NCBI GenBank assembly: GCA_029260795.1
Contig: JAJDCO010000015.1
Coordinates: 62,001 to 126,000, forward strand
DNA: 64,000 nucleotides
Direction: 5' to 3'
Origin: Planctomycetota bacterium
GTDB taxonomy: Bacteria; Planctomycetota; OFTM77
The translations under genes were made by a program, and so were the position numbers. This document shows positions 56,416-63,842 of this stretch, piece after piece. The notes beneath the pieces were generated by a model. It was given only the letters and a program-made list of their open reading frames with translations, was not told the DNA's origin and did no database searches. Position 1 is the first letter of the stretch. Every line of letters begins with the position of its first letter.

Positions 56416-58677
56416 ATGCTCCTCCTCCATCCGTTCTCGTTCCTCGGCATCCTGTTGGGACTCGCGCTCGGTGCGCCCGCGCAAGACGACCCCAAGCAGC
56501 CGCTTCAACCGCTCACACTCGAGCAGACCGGCAAGCCGGGAAGCACCGTTCGCTTCTCGGGCCGCGCTCCGAGCGTTCGTTGGGCCGAAGACGGCAAGCA
56601 CCTCATTCTGCCGGACAAGCAGGATGTCTGGGTGCACCCGCTGACCGGTGCCGAGCAGAAGCCGGAAGCGGCGGCCGAGAAGCCCGACCTGCGGCCCGCC
56701 TTGGAGAAGGGCTTCCGGGAGCTTCCGGGCTTCGATGAGGAGGCCGCGAACCGGGCGAGCCGAGCCTTTCGGTCTACGGCCTCGGACGACGACCGAGCGC
56801 AGCTGATTCGCTTCGAGAACGATCTCTACTTTCATGGTGGCGGCGAGACCATTCGCCGCTTGACAGCGGACGATGCCCTCGAGTCCGATGCCACGCTCAG
56901 CCCGAACGGCAGCTTCGTCGCCTTCACCAAGCGCAACGATCTCTACTTCATCGAAACGGCGACTGGTCGCGAGCATCGCGTCACACACGATGGCTCGGAG
57001 GACATCTACAACGGTCGCCTCGACTGGGTCTACCAAGAAGAGATCTACGGACGCGGCAACTACAAGGCGTTTTGGTGGAGCCCCGACTCGTCTTCGATCG
57101 CCTTTCTCCGGTTGGATGATCGTCAGGTGCCTCGCCTCACGATCGTGGATCAGCGCTCGCGCCATCCCCGCGTCGAGGTCGCGAACTACCCCAAGTCGGG
57201 TGACCCGAATCCGGAAGCCCGCCTCGGTGTGCATCGGGTGCGCCAGCGCGAAACGAGGTGGATGGATCTCGGGACGTACGGAACCGAGTACTTGATCGTG
57301 AACGTCGGCTGGCGTCCGAACAGCCGCGACGTGATCTTCCAGGTCCAGGACCGCATCCAGACCTGGCTCGACCTTTTGGCGGGTAGCCCGAGGACGGGTG
57401 AGGTTCGTCGGCTGCTCCGAGAGACCTCGGAGTCCTGGGTCAATGTGCTCTCGCCGCCGCGCTGGTTGGAGGACGGCAGCTTCCTGTGGGAGAGCGAGCG
57501 TACTGGCTACCTGCACCTCTATCACTACGCGGCGGACGGTGAGCTGAAGCGTCCGATGACTCAGGGCGCCTGGTCGGTGACCGGAATCGAGGTGCTCGAC
57601 GAGAAGGCCGGTGAGCTCGTCTTCAGCGGAACCAAAGATGGCGAGATCAATCGCCATGTGTACCGCCTCGGTCTGGATGGCAAGGGTCTGCGCCGCCTGA
57701 CGGCCGGCGATGGCTCGCACAGCATACGCTTCAATGGCGATCGCAGCCTGTTTCTCGACAGCCTGTCGAACGTCGCCTCGGCTCCGTCCGTCCGGCTGTG
57801 TCAATCCGACGGATCCGTCGTCCGTGAGCTCGGGGCGGCCGAAATCCCGGCGCTCTCCAAGTATCACTTCTCGCTCCCCGAGCTGCATCGCATCCCGACG
57901 CGCGACGGATTCGAGATGGATGCGACCCTGATCAAGCCGCCTGATTTCGATCCGAATCGATCCTACCCGGTCTGGTTGATGACCTACTCGGGTCCGGCGG
58001 CGCCCTCGGTGCGCAATCGGTGGTCCGGAAGCGCTTGGTCGCAGTTTCTGGCCCAGCAAGGGATCCTGGTCTTCCAGGTGAACAACCGATCGTCGAGCGC
58101 ACGCGGTCAGCTCTACTCGGCAGCCTGCTACCTCGATCTCGGCCGCTCGGAGCTTCAGGACCTCGAGGATGCGATTGCGTGGTTGACCCGACATCCATGG
58201 GCCGATGCCGAGCGCGTCGGTATCTCGGGCGTCAGCTACGGTGGCTTCATGACCGCCTATGCGCTGACCCACAGCAAAGCATTCCGACTCGGCATCGCGG
58301 GTGCGGGAGTGTACGACTGGCTGCACTACGACACGATCTACACCGAGCGCTACATGTCGACGCCGTCCGAAAACCCGGAGGGCTACCGCAGCTCGTCCTG
58401 CATCGAAGCCGCCGCCGACCTCCACGGTCACCTGCTCCTCTGGCACGGCGAGATCGACGACAACGTCTACGCAACCAACACCAGCCAGTTCGCGCTGGCC
58501 TTGCAGCAGGCGGGCCACCACTTCGAGATGATGATGTATCCCGGCTCGCGCCACGGCGTCGGCAGCTCGGCCCAACGCTGGCATCTCCGCCAGCTCGAAT
58601 GGCGAACCATTCAGGCTCAGCTCACGCCCGAGGCCGCGATCCCCGCCCGCCCCACCGACGCCACCGGCGGCGACTGA
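56416..58677 (+). CDS. S9 prolyl oligopeptidase family (DPP-IV-like) peptidase
   Basis: This 753-residue exported serine peptidase has a signal peptide (LLHPFSFLGILLGLALGAPA). An N-terminal propeller (about residues 60-470) contains DWVYQEEIYGR, which holds the paired Glu that binds the substrate amino terminus in DPP-IV. The catalytic domain has the nucleophile Ser in ISGVSYGGFMTA (about 604-615), Asp in HGEIDDNVYA (about 677-686) and His in SRHGVG (about 711-716). It would release dipeptides with proline or alanine in position two. It starts 37 bp after the M1 gene and closes the peptidase trio. Confidence 0.93.
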   Translation: MLLLHPFSFLGILLGLALGAPAQDDPKQPLQPLTLEQTGKPGSTVRFSGRAPSVRWAEDGKHLILPDKQDVWVHPLTGAEQKPEAAAEKPDLRPALEKGFRELPGFDEEAANRASRAFRSTASDDDRAQLIRFENDLYFHGGGETIRRLTADDALESDATLSPNGSFVAFTKRNDLYFIETATGREHRVTHDGSEDIYNGRLDWVYQEEIYGRGNYKAFWWSPDSSSIAFLRLDDRQVPRLTIVDQRSRHPRVEVANYPKSGDPNPEARLGVHRVRQRETRWMDLGTYGTEYLIVNVGWRPNSRDVIFQVQDRIQTWLDLLAGSPRTGEVRRLLRETSESWVNVLSPPRWLEDGSFLWESERTGYLHLYHYAADGELKRPMTQGAWSVTGIEVLDEKAGELVFSGTKDGEINRHVYRLGLDGKGLRRLTAGDGSHSIRFNGDRSLFLDSLSNVASAPSVRLCQSDGSVVRELGAAEIPALSKYHFSLPELHRIPTRDGFEMDATLIKPPDFDPNRSYPVWLMTYSGPAAPSVRNRWSGSAWSQFLAQQGILVFQVNNRSSSARGQLYSAACYLDLGRSELQDLEDAIAWLTRHPWADAERVGISGVSYGGFMTAYALTHSKAFRLGIAGAGVYDWLHYDTIYTERYMSTPSENPEGYRSSSCIEAAADLHGHLLLWHGEIDDNVYATNTSQFALALQQAGHHFEMMMYPGSRHGVGSSAQRWHLRQLEWRTIQAQLTPEAAIPARPTDATGGD

Positions 58678-58680
58678 GAC

Positions 58681-58750
58681 TTCAACGTTCGAGACGTTCG
58701 GCGCTCGACGTTCCGCCTTCAACGTTGGGCGTTGAACGTTGAACGTTGTC
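58681..58750. repeat. Degenerate AACGTT/TTCAACG intergenic repeat
   Basis: This 70-bp gap between convergent genes is built of overlapping GTTCAACGTT-like units (AACGTT at five places). It includes an inverted pair TTCAACG-TTGGG-CGTTGAA that can form a 7-bp hairpin. Half of it resembles the 50503-50555 locus. Such arrays are scattered in several environmental bacterial genomes. A hairpin here could also serve as a bidirectional terminator. Confidence 0.65.
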
Positions 58751-59516
58751 AAAAGGTCCACCCTGCCACCAGCCCAATGCCTTCGCGCTCGCCAAACCAG
58801 GCGATCCCTCGGAGGAAGAGCGGATAGGACCAGACGTCGAGGGCGAGGTAGAGGCCGACTCCTCCCGTCGTGAGGTCGTCGCGGACGGCGAACGGGCCCG
58901 GGGTGTCGAGGCGATAACGACCTGCGATGCCATCAAAGTAGCCGCCGGCGCGTGCGGTGACGCGACCGGGCCCGTCCAAGCCATCGTCCGTGGAATCGAT
59001 GAGGTCCCAGCCGACTCCCAGCTGCGCGTACAGCTCGGCATATCGCATCTCGAGAGACTGCCGCCAGGCGGTCTCGTCGGCGGTGATCCAGGCACCCGAA
59101 GCACCGAGATCTCCTCGCACTCGCCCGCTCAGTCGAGGCTGAGCTTCAAAACCCAGTCGAAGCCCTCGACCGTCCAACCGGGGCTCTTCGATGAACGTGT
59201 CGTCGTCGACGGCTTCGACCAACAAGTCGAAGAACAGCGTCGTCTCCTCCCAGGGCGTGACGGCGCCCCGAAGAGCCGCCCGGTTGAAAGTGAGCTCCAC
59301 GGTTCGGTTGCCGAAACCGGAGCCTCGCGGAAAGCCCTCGAAGCGCACATCGCGCTCGAATGAGTCATAGAGGACCTCGAACGCACGCTGAAGAACAGGT
59401 GGCTCGTCGAGAGGCCCAGACGGAACGGGGTCCTCGTGCGCGACGGATTGGCACGCGACTCCAATCGACCCTACCAGGAAAGCCATGGCAGCTCGGACCA
59501 ATGAAGCAATCCTCAT
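58749..59516 (-). CDS. Exported lipoprotein, unknown function
   Basis: This 255-residue protein starts at the ATG at 59516, which overlaps the stop of the preceding zinc-ribbon gene by 4 bp. The signal ends with a lipobox-like FLVGSIGVACQS. The rest is a beta-strand-rich chain of alternating residues (for example TVELTFNRAALRG, RGLRLGFEAQPRL, GGVGLYLALDVWSYPLF, ending in GLVAGWTF), a pattern that fits an outer-membrane beta barrel. This is only a topology inference. No enzymatic motif is seen. Confidence 0.74.
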   Translation of the reverse strand: MRIASLVRAAMAFLVGSIGVACQSVAHEDPVPSGPLDEPPVLQRAFEVLYDSFERDVRFEGFPRGSGFGNRTVELTFNRAALRGAVTPWEETTLFFDLLVEAVDDDTFIEEPRLDGRGLRLGFEAQPRLSGRVRGDLGASGAWITADETAWRQSLEMRYAELYAQLGVGWDLIDSTDDGLDGPGRVTARAGGYFDGIAGRYRLDTPGPFAVRDDLTTGGVGLYLALDVWSYPLFLRGIAWFGEREGIGLVAGWTF

Positions 59517-59827
59517 AGTATCCTCATGAGAAACAGCAAGAAGACCAAGGCTCCGGAGATCGACAGCGCCAGGATGATCAGCAGTGTGTTTCGGACCAAT
59601 CGCTTTCGGGAGCGACCTCGTGCCCCCGGAGCCGCGATGCCCAGCTCGCTCTCGAGAAACGCCTCGTATCCCTCGGTGTCCGGAAGATCGAGACCATCCA
59701 GATAGGTCTCGTCGGACCATCCGGTCTCGGCATCCGAGCCGCACTCGCGACAGGCGAGGGCACGGGCCGGAATGAGCTCGCCGCAGTTTGGACAGGGGAC
59801 CGAACGCTGAGATCGATCACGAGCCAT
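59513..59827 (-). CDS. Zinc-ribbon single-pass membrane protein
   Basis: This 104-residue protein has an N-terminal zinc ribbon with CPNCGELIPARALACRECG (two CxxC pairs, residues about 12-30) and a C-terminal transmembrane helix (LLIILALSISGALVFLLFL). It is the first gene of a pair with the lipoprotein gene. Function is unknown. The 362-bp gap upstream separates it from the TRL gene. Confidence 0.75.
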   Translation of the reverse strand: MARDRSQRSVPCPNCGELIPARALACRECGSDAETGWSDETYLDGLDLPDTEGYEAFLESELGIAAPGARGRSRKRLVRNTLLIILALSISGALVFLLFLMRIL

Positions 59828-60189
59828 CGGTTCATTCCGAAGAGAGTCTCGAGGAGATCGTGAGCACGGAGGTGAGGGTTTGACAATTCGTTCGGATCAT
59901 CAAGAGCAAAAAAAAGTGTGATGCTCATATGGGGGGATGGTGGTGAGACAAGAAGAAACGCTCGACCCAAGCGTCTTTTGGACAGCCAATTAGGGTCTAG
60001 TGACCCAGGTGCCTCCACCCGGCATCAGGTCGGTGACGACTTAGGGAGAAGGCCCAAGTCGTACTTGACTGTCCCCATGAGCTTTACTATTCTCCGCGCG
60101 GTTGTAGGGTTTGCTCGCCGGGAAAAGGTCTCGGCGACGATCCCCGTCGTACCGGGGAGACCCACGGAAGATCACAGTAGGAGGAAGTG
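59828..60189. other. Intergenic region between zinc-ribbon and TRL genes
   Basis: This 362-bp divergent gap contains the TRL promoter listed separately (60065-60093) and a poly-A/T stretch (run of eight A at about 59910) that may belong to the minus-strand promoter. No gene is seen. Confidence 0.45.
60065..60093 (+). promoter_or_regulatory. Sigma70-type promoter of the TRL gene
   Basis: TTGACT (60065-60070) and TATTCT (60088-60093) have a 17-bp spacer. Transcription would start near 60100, giving a leader of about 90 bases before the ATG at 60190. Confidence 0.7.
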
Positions 60190-60510
60190 ATGCGCAAGTT
60201 GACTCTGCTTGCCGTCCTGTGCGTTCTCTGTGTCGCGTCCGCGTGCACCGGTCCGGCACCGTTGCAGGGCATGATTTTCGCCGACATCAACTACCCGTCC
60301 TACTACCAGGGCGTCGACGCAGTCGGCCCTGGTGGCAAGACGGGCAAGGCTCAGGCCATGTCGATTCTCAGTCTCGTCGCCATGGGTGACGCGAGCATCG
60401 ATGCGGCATGCAAGGATCAGGGGATCTCCAAGATCGCCACCGTGGACCACAAGTTCACGAATATCTTGGGTGTCTATCAGACCTGGACCACCATGGTCAC
60501 GGGCGACTGA
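60190..60510 (+). CDS. TRL domain-containing lipoprotein
   Basis: This 106-residue lipoprotein starts at the ATG at 60190, with AGGAGG upstream. The signal ends in a lipobox (LCVLCVASACTG). The rest matches the TRL family: GGKTGKAQAMSILSLVAMGD then ASIDAACKDQGISKI and FTNILGVYQTW. TRL proteins are small lipoproteins of unknown function, widespread in Gram-negative bacteria. It has its own promoter and terminator. Confidence 0.88.
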   Translation: MRKLTLLAVLCVLCVASACTGPAPLQGMIFADINYPSYYQGVDAVGPGGKTGKAQAMSILSLVAMGDASIDAACKDQGISKIATVDHKFTNILGVYQTWTTMVTGD

Positions 60511-60543
60511 TTGCCTTCTTGATTCTGACACCCACCGGGTCGC

Positions 60544-60561
60544 GGGAGGCTTCGGCCTCCC
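60544..60561 (+). terminator. Terminator after the TRL gene
   Basis: A perfect hairpin GGGAGGC-TTCG-GCCTCCC with a UUCG tetraloop lies 33 bp after the TRL stop. It is followed by CTTCCC, with no long T-run. Confidence 0.65.
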
Positions 60562-60750
60562 CTTCCCGGATCCCTTCTCCCCCCTCCCCCCGCTCATCTC
60601 TCCACAAAAACTCGAACCCTCCCCTCAACGACCTCGGCTCGGGTCCCGTATCAGCAACCGGTCCCACCGTCGTGCTCCCTGCGCTCCGGCGGCTGCCGGT
60701 CGTGGACCTCCTGCCTCTCGACAACCCGACCACGACTTGGAGGGAGCTTC

Positions 60751-61596
60751 ATGACGACTTGGCTACTCTGTGCTCTTTGCGCTCTCGCGCTGCAGGATCG
60801 CCCGACCCCACCGGGCGGATCCGTCGAGCGGTTCGCCGCTCCCCACCCGCCGATGAGCGGCACCGCGGGCTGTATCGGCTACGCGACCGGACAGGGATCG
60901 GCCGGACGATCGCACGCGGGTGGTACCGCTCTCGGACTGAAGGCCGAGGCGAAGCTCGTCGCCGCCACCCATGGTGCGATGCATGCCATCGCGGAGATTC
61001 CCGTGCGACCGTCGAGCGCTCCGACTCCGCGCGGAACGGCGGGAGGTCCCACGACCCGTTCCGGAGGCCCGCGCCGCGCCCAGCTGAGCCGGACAACCGA
61101 TCGGCCCGATGCCGAACGGCGAGCACCTCGACGCTTGGTCTACGGGTTCACCGCGATCGCCGAGCACTCACTCGTCTCTCGCCCTGATTCTCGGCCCGAC
61201 CGTGCCGAGCTGTACTTGTACGATCGCGAATCAGATTCGGACTCCGTTGAGGGCGGCGACTTCTATCACGCGATCGTCGAGCGAGGGAACTTGATCGAGG
61301 AGTCCGGTGATCGTCGCCTCCTCGAGATCTTCGTCGCGGCCGGGCGCGAGAGCTGGCTGCGTCCCTTCGAGCAAAAGCGGCTGGACTCGTGGCCTCCACT
61401 GCCCGGGGTGCCACACTCGACGGAGGTCGTCGGCCCCCGTCTCGAGCAAACGGTTCGCGATCTCGAACGGGCGCGGCGCGGACGCCCTCGCCGTCAGCTT
61501 CGAGCGTTGACTTCGATCGAGCGCCGAGACACCTCGGGAGGAGCCTCCTCGTTCGGCTCGGCCCGGAGTGACGATCGAGACCGTCGAAAACCCTGA
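60751..61596 (+). CDS. Hypothetical exported protein
   Basis: This protein of up to 281 residues starts at the ATG at 60751, with GGAGGGA about eight bases upstream. The N terminus (WLLCALCALALQ) is a short signal-like segment. A Gly/Ala-rich region and a long Arg/Pro/Thr-rich stretch follow (for example AQLSRTTDRPDAERRAPRR), then a more ordered part, LVYGFTAIAEHSLVSRPDSR and GGDFYHAIVERGNLIEESGD (about residues 130-190). Nothing is recognised. The low complexity makes the reading less certain than that of its neighbours. Confidence 0.5.
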   Translation: MTTWLLCALCALALQDRPTPPGGSVERFAAPHPPMSGTAGCIGYATGQGSAGRSHAGGTALGLKAEAKLVAATHGAMHAIAEIPVRPSSAPTPRGTAGGPTTRSGGPRRAQLSRTTDRPDAERRAPRRLVYGFTAIAEHSLVSRPDSRPDRAELYLYDRESDSDSVEGGDFYHAIVERGNLIEESGDRRLLEIFVAAGRESWLRPFEQKRLDSWPPLPGVPHSTEVVGPRLEQTVRDLERARRGRPRRQLRALTSIERRDTSGGASSFGSARSDDRDRRKP

Positions 61597-61609
61597 GACC
61601 ACCCGGCGA

Positions 61610-61648
61610 AAAGAGGCCCCGGTCCCCCTTCCCGGGGGGACCGGGGCC
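61610..61648 (-). terminator. Strong rho-independent terminator of the globin gene
   Basis: A perfect 14-bp stem (GGCCCCGGTCCCCC with GGGGGACCGGGGCC; loop 61629-61634) is followed on the minus strand by TCTTTTC. It terminates the minus-strand globin gene and may work in both directions for the 60751 gene, which ends 18 bp away. Confidence 0.82.
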
Positions 61649-61774
61649 GGCGGTGCCGACCACCCGTTCTCGAACCGAGGAGGCAATTCGGATCGAGGTG
61701 CGCGCGCGAGCGGGCCAGGTGATGTCAGGAGGCAGACCGGGTGGCCGACCTTCGCAGCCGCAAGGGCTCAGCGT

Positions 61775-62245
61775 TCAGTCGAACCTCAGACCGTTTTGGA
61801 TGATGGCTGCCACCTGAATCGTGACACAGCGCCACGCGCCTTCCGTAGCCGGCGTCCAGCGATCGCCTTCGAAGGCGGCGACCGTGAACTGAAGCGACTC
61901 CGAGAAGGCTTCGAGATGGAGAGGCCGTACTCCCCGACGTGCGCCGATTCGTCCGAGTGCCACAAGCTCGGGTGCGAGTTGAACCGGGTCGTCGAGTAGG
62001 GCGGCGATACGTTGCACCCAAACGGCGAGCAGTCGAGACGACTCACCGTCCGGATCGGGGAAGAAGACGCGCAGGGTCGGATAACGTTCGAGCAATCGAT
62101 GCAGCACTGCGGGGGCGAGCACGTCGAGCCGTGGAATCACACGACTCAAGGTCGCCTGCACCCACGACGTCGCGTCGATCGGTGCCGAACCCGAGCTCAC
62201 GCTCCGTGAGCCGGCCCCTTGTCGCTGCGGATCGGACCGCTCCAT
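61775..62245 (-). CDS. Globin-fold protein lacking the usual haem ligands
   Basis: This 156-residue protein starts at the ATG at 62245, with GGGGGAGG five bases upstream. A Ser-rich N terminus of about 25 residues precedes a globin-like domain. VLHRLLERYPTLRVFFPDPD (about residues 47-66) matches the E-helix region. RLLAVWVQRIAALLDDPVQL follows, then LVALGRIGARRGVRPLHLEA (F helix, about 89-109) and DRWTPATEGAWRCVTIQVAA (about 122-141). In haem globins of this class the F-helix pattern is LG-x-x-H-x-x-x-GV; here the His is Gly (LGRIGARRGV), and the distal E-helix Gln is also not present (PDGESSRLL). It is a candidate non-haem globin sensor. Confidence 0.76.
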   Translation of the reverse strand: MERSDPQRQGAGSRSVSSGSAPIDATSWVQATLSRVIPRLDVLAPAVLHRLLERYPTLRVFFPDPDGESSRLLAVWVQRIAALLDDPVQLAPELVALGRIGARRGVRPLHLEAFSESLQFTVAAFEGDRWTPATEGAWRCVTIQVAAIIQNGLRFD

Positions 62246-62400
62246 TCGAGCCTCCCCCTGACGGCGCCCGCGGAGGACGGACCGTATCGGACCGAACTTC
62301 GGCAAGGCTCCCGCTACCTACATGGCCTCAACTTCCCTGGACACCTGTATTCTCGGCCGAGGCCCCAGACGCTTGAGGGGTTTTCGAGGGGGGGGGTGGG

Positions 62401-62443
62401 AAAAAGGGGAGCGGACCCGATCGAGGCGTCTCGATTCGGGTCC
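62401..62443 (-). terminator. Rho-independent terminator of the 62479 gene
   Basis: On the minus strand a 13-bp stem with one bulge (GGACCCGA and TCGAG arms, loop 62426-62429) is followed by a CCCC then TTTTT tail (complement of 62401-62405). It lies about 36 bp past the stop at 62479. A run of about nine G on the plus strand (62388-62396) sits just beyond. Confidence 0.78.
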
Positions 62444-62478
62444 CTCGGTGGAGCGGGCTGGGATCGCCGGAGCTCCGA

Positions 62479-63342
62479 TCAGTTGCGGGTCGCCTTCAAG
62501 AGGAGGATGAGCGGGGTGTCGGCATCCGAGACGCCTCGCGGAGCGAGCCCTATGATGATGTACTCGTCGAGGGGCACTCGCAGCGTGGTTCCAATCCCAG
62601 CCAGTCGATCCCCTTCGTTCACCATGACTTGGAGAGTGATCTCGGCCTGCCCGCTGCTGTCCCCGAGCATCCGTAGCTCACCTTGAACGCTCAGGGTTCC
62701 TGCATTGTGGCTCCCTTTCACTTCGAACTGCTCTCCCTCGATCGTGCGCACGCCGGCCGTCATCGAGATTCCGTAGTCGGCCAAGTGCATGCGCTCGAGC
62801 TCGTGGCGAATCTTTTGCTCGGCAACGGCGCGTCCACCTGGCGCGAGCGTCTGAAGGTCCAACATGCACGAGGACGGCGCCACGTCGAGCGACTCCAACA
62901 GCCGCTTTGCGGCCTGCACGTGCTCGGCATCGTCGCGCACGACGATCAGGTTGCGCTGTCCATCGACGACCATCCGTCCGTGGTCGGATACTTGAGTCTG
63001 CAAGGCCTCGGCGATCGAGCTCGCCCGACGATGGCGCACTGGCAGGATGACGGTCTCTCGACGACTCAACTGGTCTTCGACGCGGACGTCGAGCGCCGCG
63101 ACGAAACGCTCCCAGTCGGCGATCTCTTCGGGCGGCCCGAACAAGATCAGACGACCCGTCCTCTGATCGATCGTGACTCGAACGGTGCTCGTTCCGACGA
63201 GGTTCCTCACCTGCCCGAAGAGCTCGTGCGGGTCGGCATGCTTGGACGTGATGATGCGCAGCTCGTCCTCGAACGTTGCCGCCTCGATCGTTCCGTTCGC
63301 GCCCGCAAGAAAGAGGCACATCCACAAAAAGCTGGTCATCAT
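62479..63342 (-). CDS. Exported protein with secretin N-domains, no secretin pore
   Basis: This 287-residue protein starts at the ATG at 63342, overlapping the anti-sigma stop (TGA inside ATGATG). A signal peptide (FLWMCLFLAGANGTIEA) is followed by two secretin N-type (NolW-like) repeats: VRVTIDQRTGRLILFGPPEE (about residues 53-72) and RRETVILPVRHRRASSIAEA then RMVVDGQRNLIVVRDDAEHV (about 95-145). The C terminus is a beta-rich segment (LRVPLDEYIIIGLAPRG) that resembles the end of a secretin barrel but is too short for a pore. Its place after a sigma factor and anti-sigma factor is striking. Function is unknown. Confidence 0.72.
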   Translation of the reverse strand: MMTSFLWMCLFLAGANGTIEAATFEDELRIITSKHADPHELFGQVRNLVGTSTVRVTIDQRTGRLILFGPPEEIADWERFVAALDVRVEDQLSRRETVILPVRHRRASSIAEALQTQVSDHGRMVVDGQRNLIVVRDDAEHVQAAKRLLESLDVAPSSCMLDLQTLAPGGRAVAEQKIRHELERMHLADYGISMTAGVRTIEGEQFEVKGSHNAGTLSVQGELRMLGDSSGQAEITLQVMVNEGDRLAGIGTTLRVPLDEYIIIGLAPRGVSDADTPLILLLKATRN

Positions 63343-63842
63343 CGAATCTCTCCAGTGGGAGTCAGGGAAATCGTCTCGGACAGGGGGTAGATCCAAACGG
63401 CATGAACATCGGGTGACTCGGTCGGCATCGTCACGCACAACACGTCCTCTCCTATCGCGATCACCGCGGGCGCGACGGTCGAGGTCTGAACAATCCCTTC
63501 GGTCGGCGGCTGCTCGGGGTCGACGCGATGCGTCAGCGCCCACCACAGCGACAGTCCAATCAGGAGCACGGCGGCCGTCAGCTCGAAGCGAGCTCCCCAG
63601 GACGTCACCGAGGTGGGAGCGCTCCGCTCTCCGAGGACGGGAGCCAACGTCTCTTCCGCCCAAGCACCGAGCAGAGCGCGAACTTCGCCATAGCCGTCCC
63701 GCTGCTCGAGACAGCTCGCGCATCCCTCGAGATGCCGAGCGAGCAGCTCGGCCTCGAACGGCGCGAGCTCGCCATCCCAGCTCCGGAGCAACAGCACGTG
63801 AAACGGCTGGCATCCGTCGGTTCCGTCTAGCCGCGTTTCCAT
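63339..63842 (-). CDS. Putative zinc-finger anti-sigma factor
   Basis: This 167-residue protein has the zinc-finger anti-sigma signature ARHLEGCASCLEQR (HxxxCxxC, about residues 36-48) in a short N-terminal domain. A transmembrane helix follows (LTAAVLLIGLSLWWAL, about 88-103), then a periplasmic tail of about 60 residues. The gene begins 16 bp before the sigma factor stop and overlaps it, so both are made together. It would hold the adjacent ECF factor at the membrane until a signal releases it. Confidence 0.88.
   Translation of the reverse strand: METRLDGTDGCQPFHVLLLRSWDGELAPFEAELLARHLEGCASCLEQRDGYGEVRALLGAWAEETLAPVLGERSAPTSVTSWGARFELTAAVLLIGLSLWWALTHRVDPEQPPTEGIVQTSTVAPAVIAIGEDVLCVTMPTESPDVHAVWIYPLSETISLTPTGEIR

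Noticed and set aside
55444-58761. An 1105-residue open frame on the minus strand across the M1 and S9 peptidase genes
   Set aside because: Both plus-strand peptidases have complete catalytic motifs. The antisense frame begins inside the AACGTT repeat and has biased composition.
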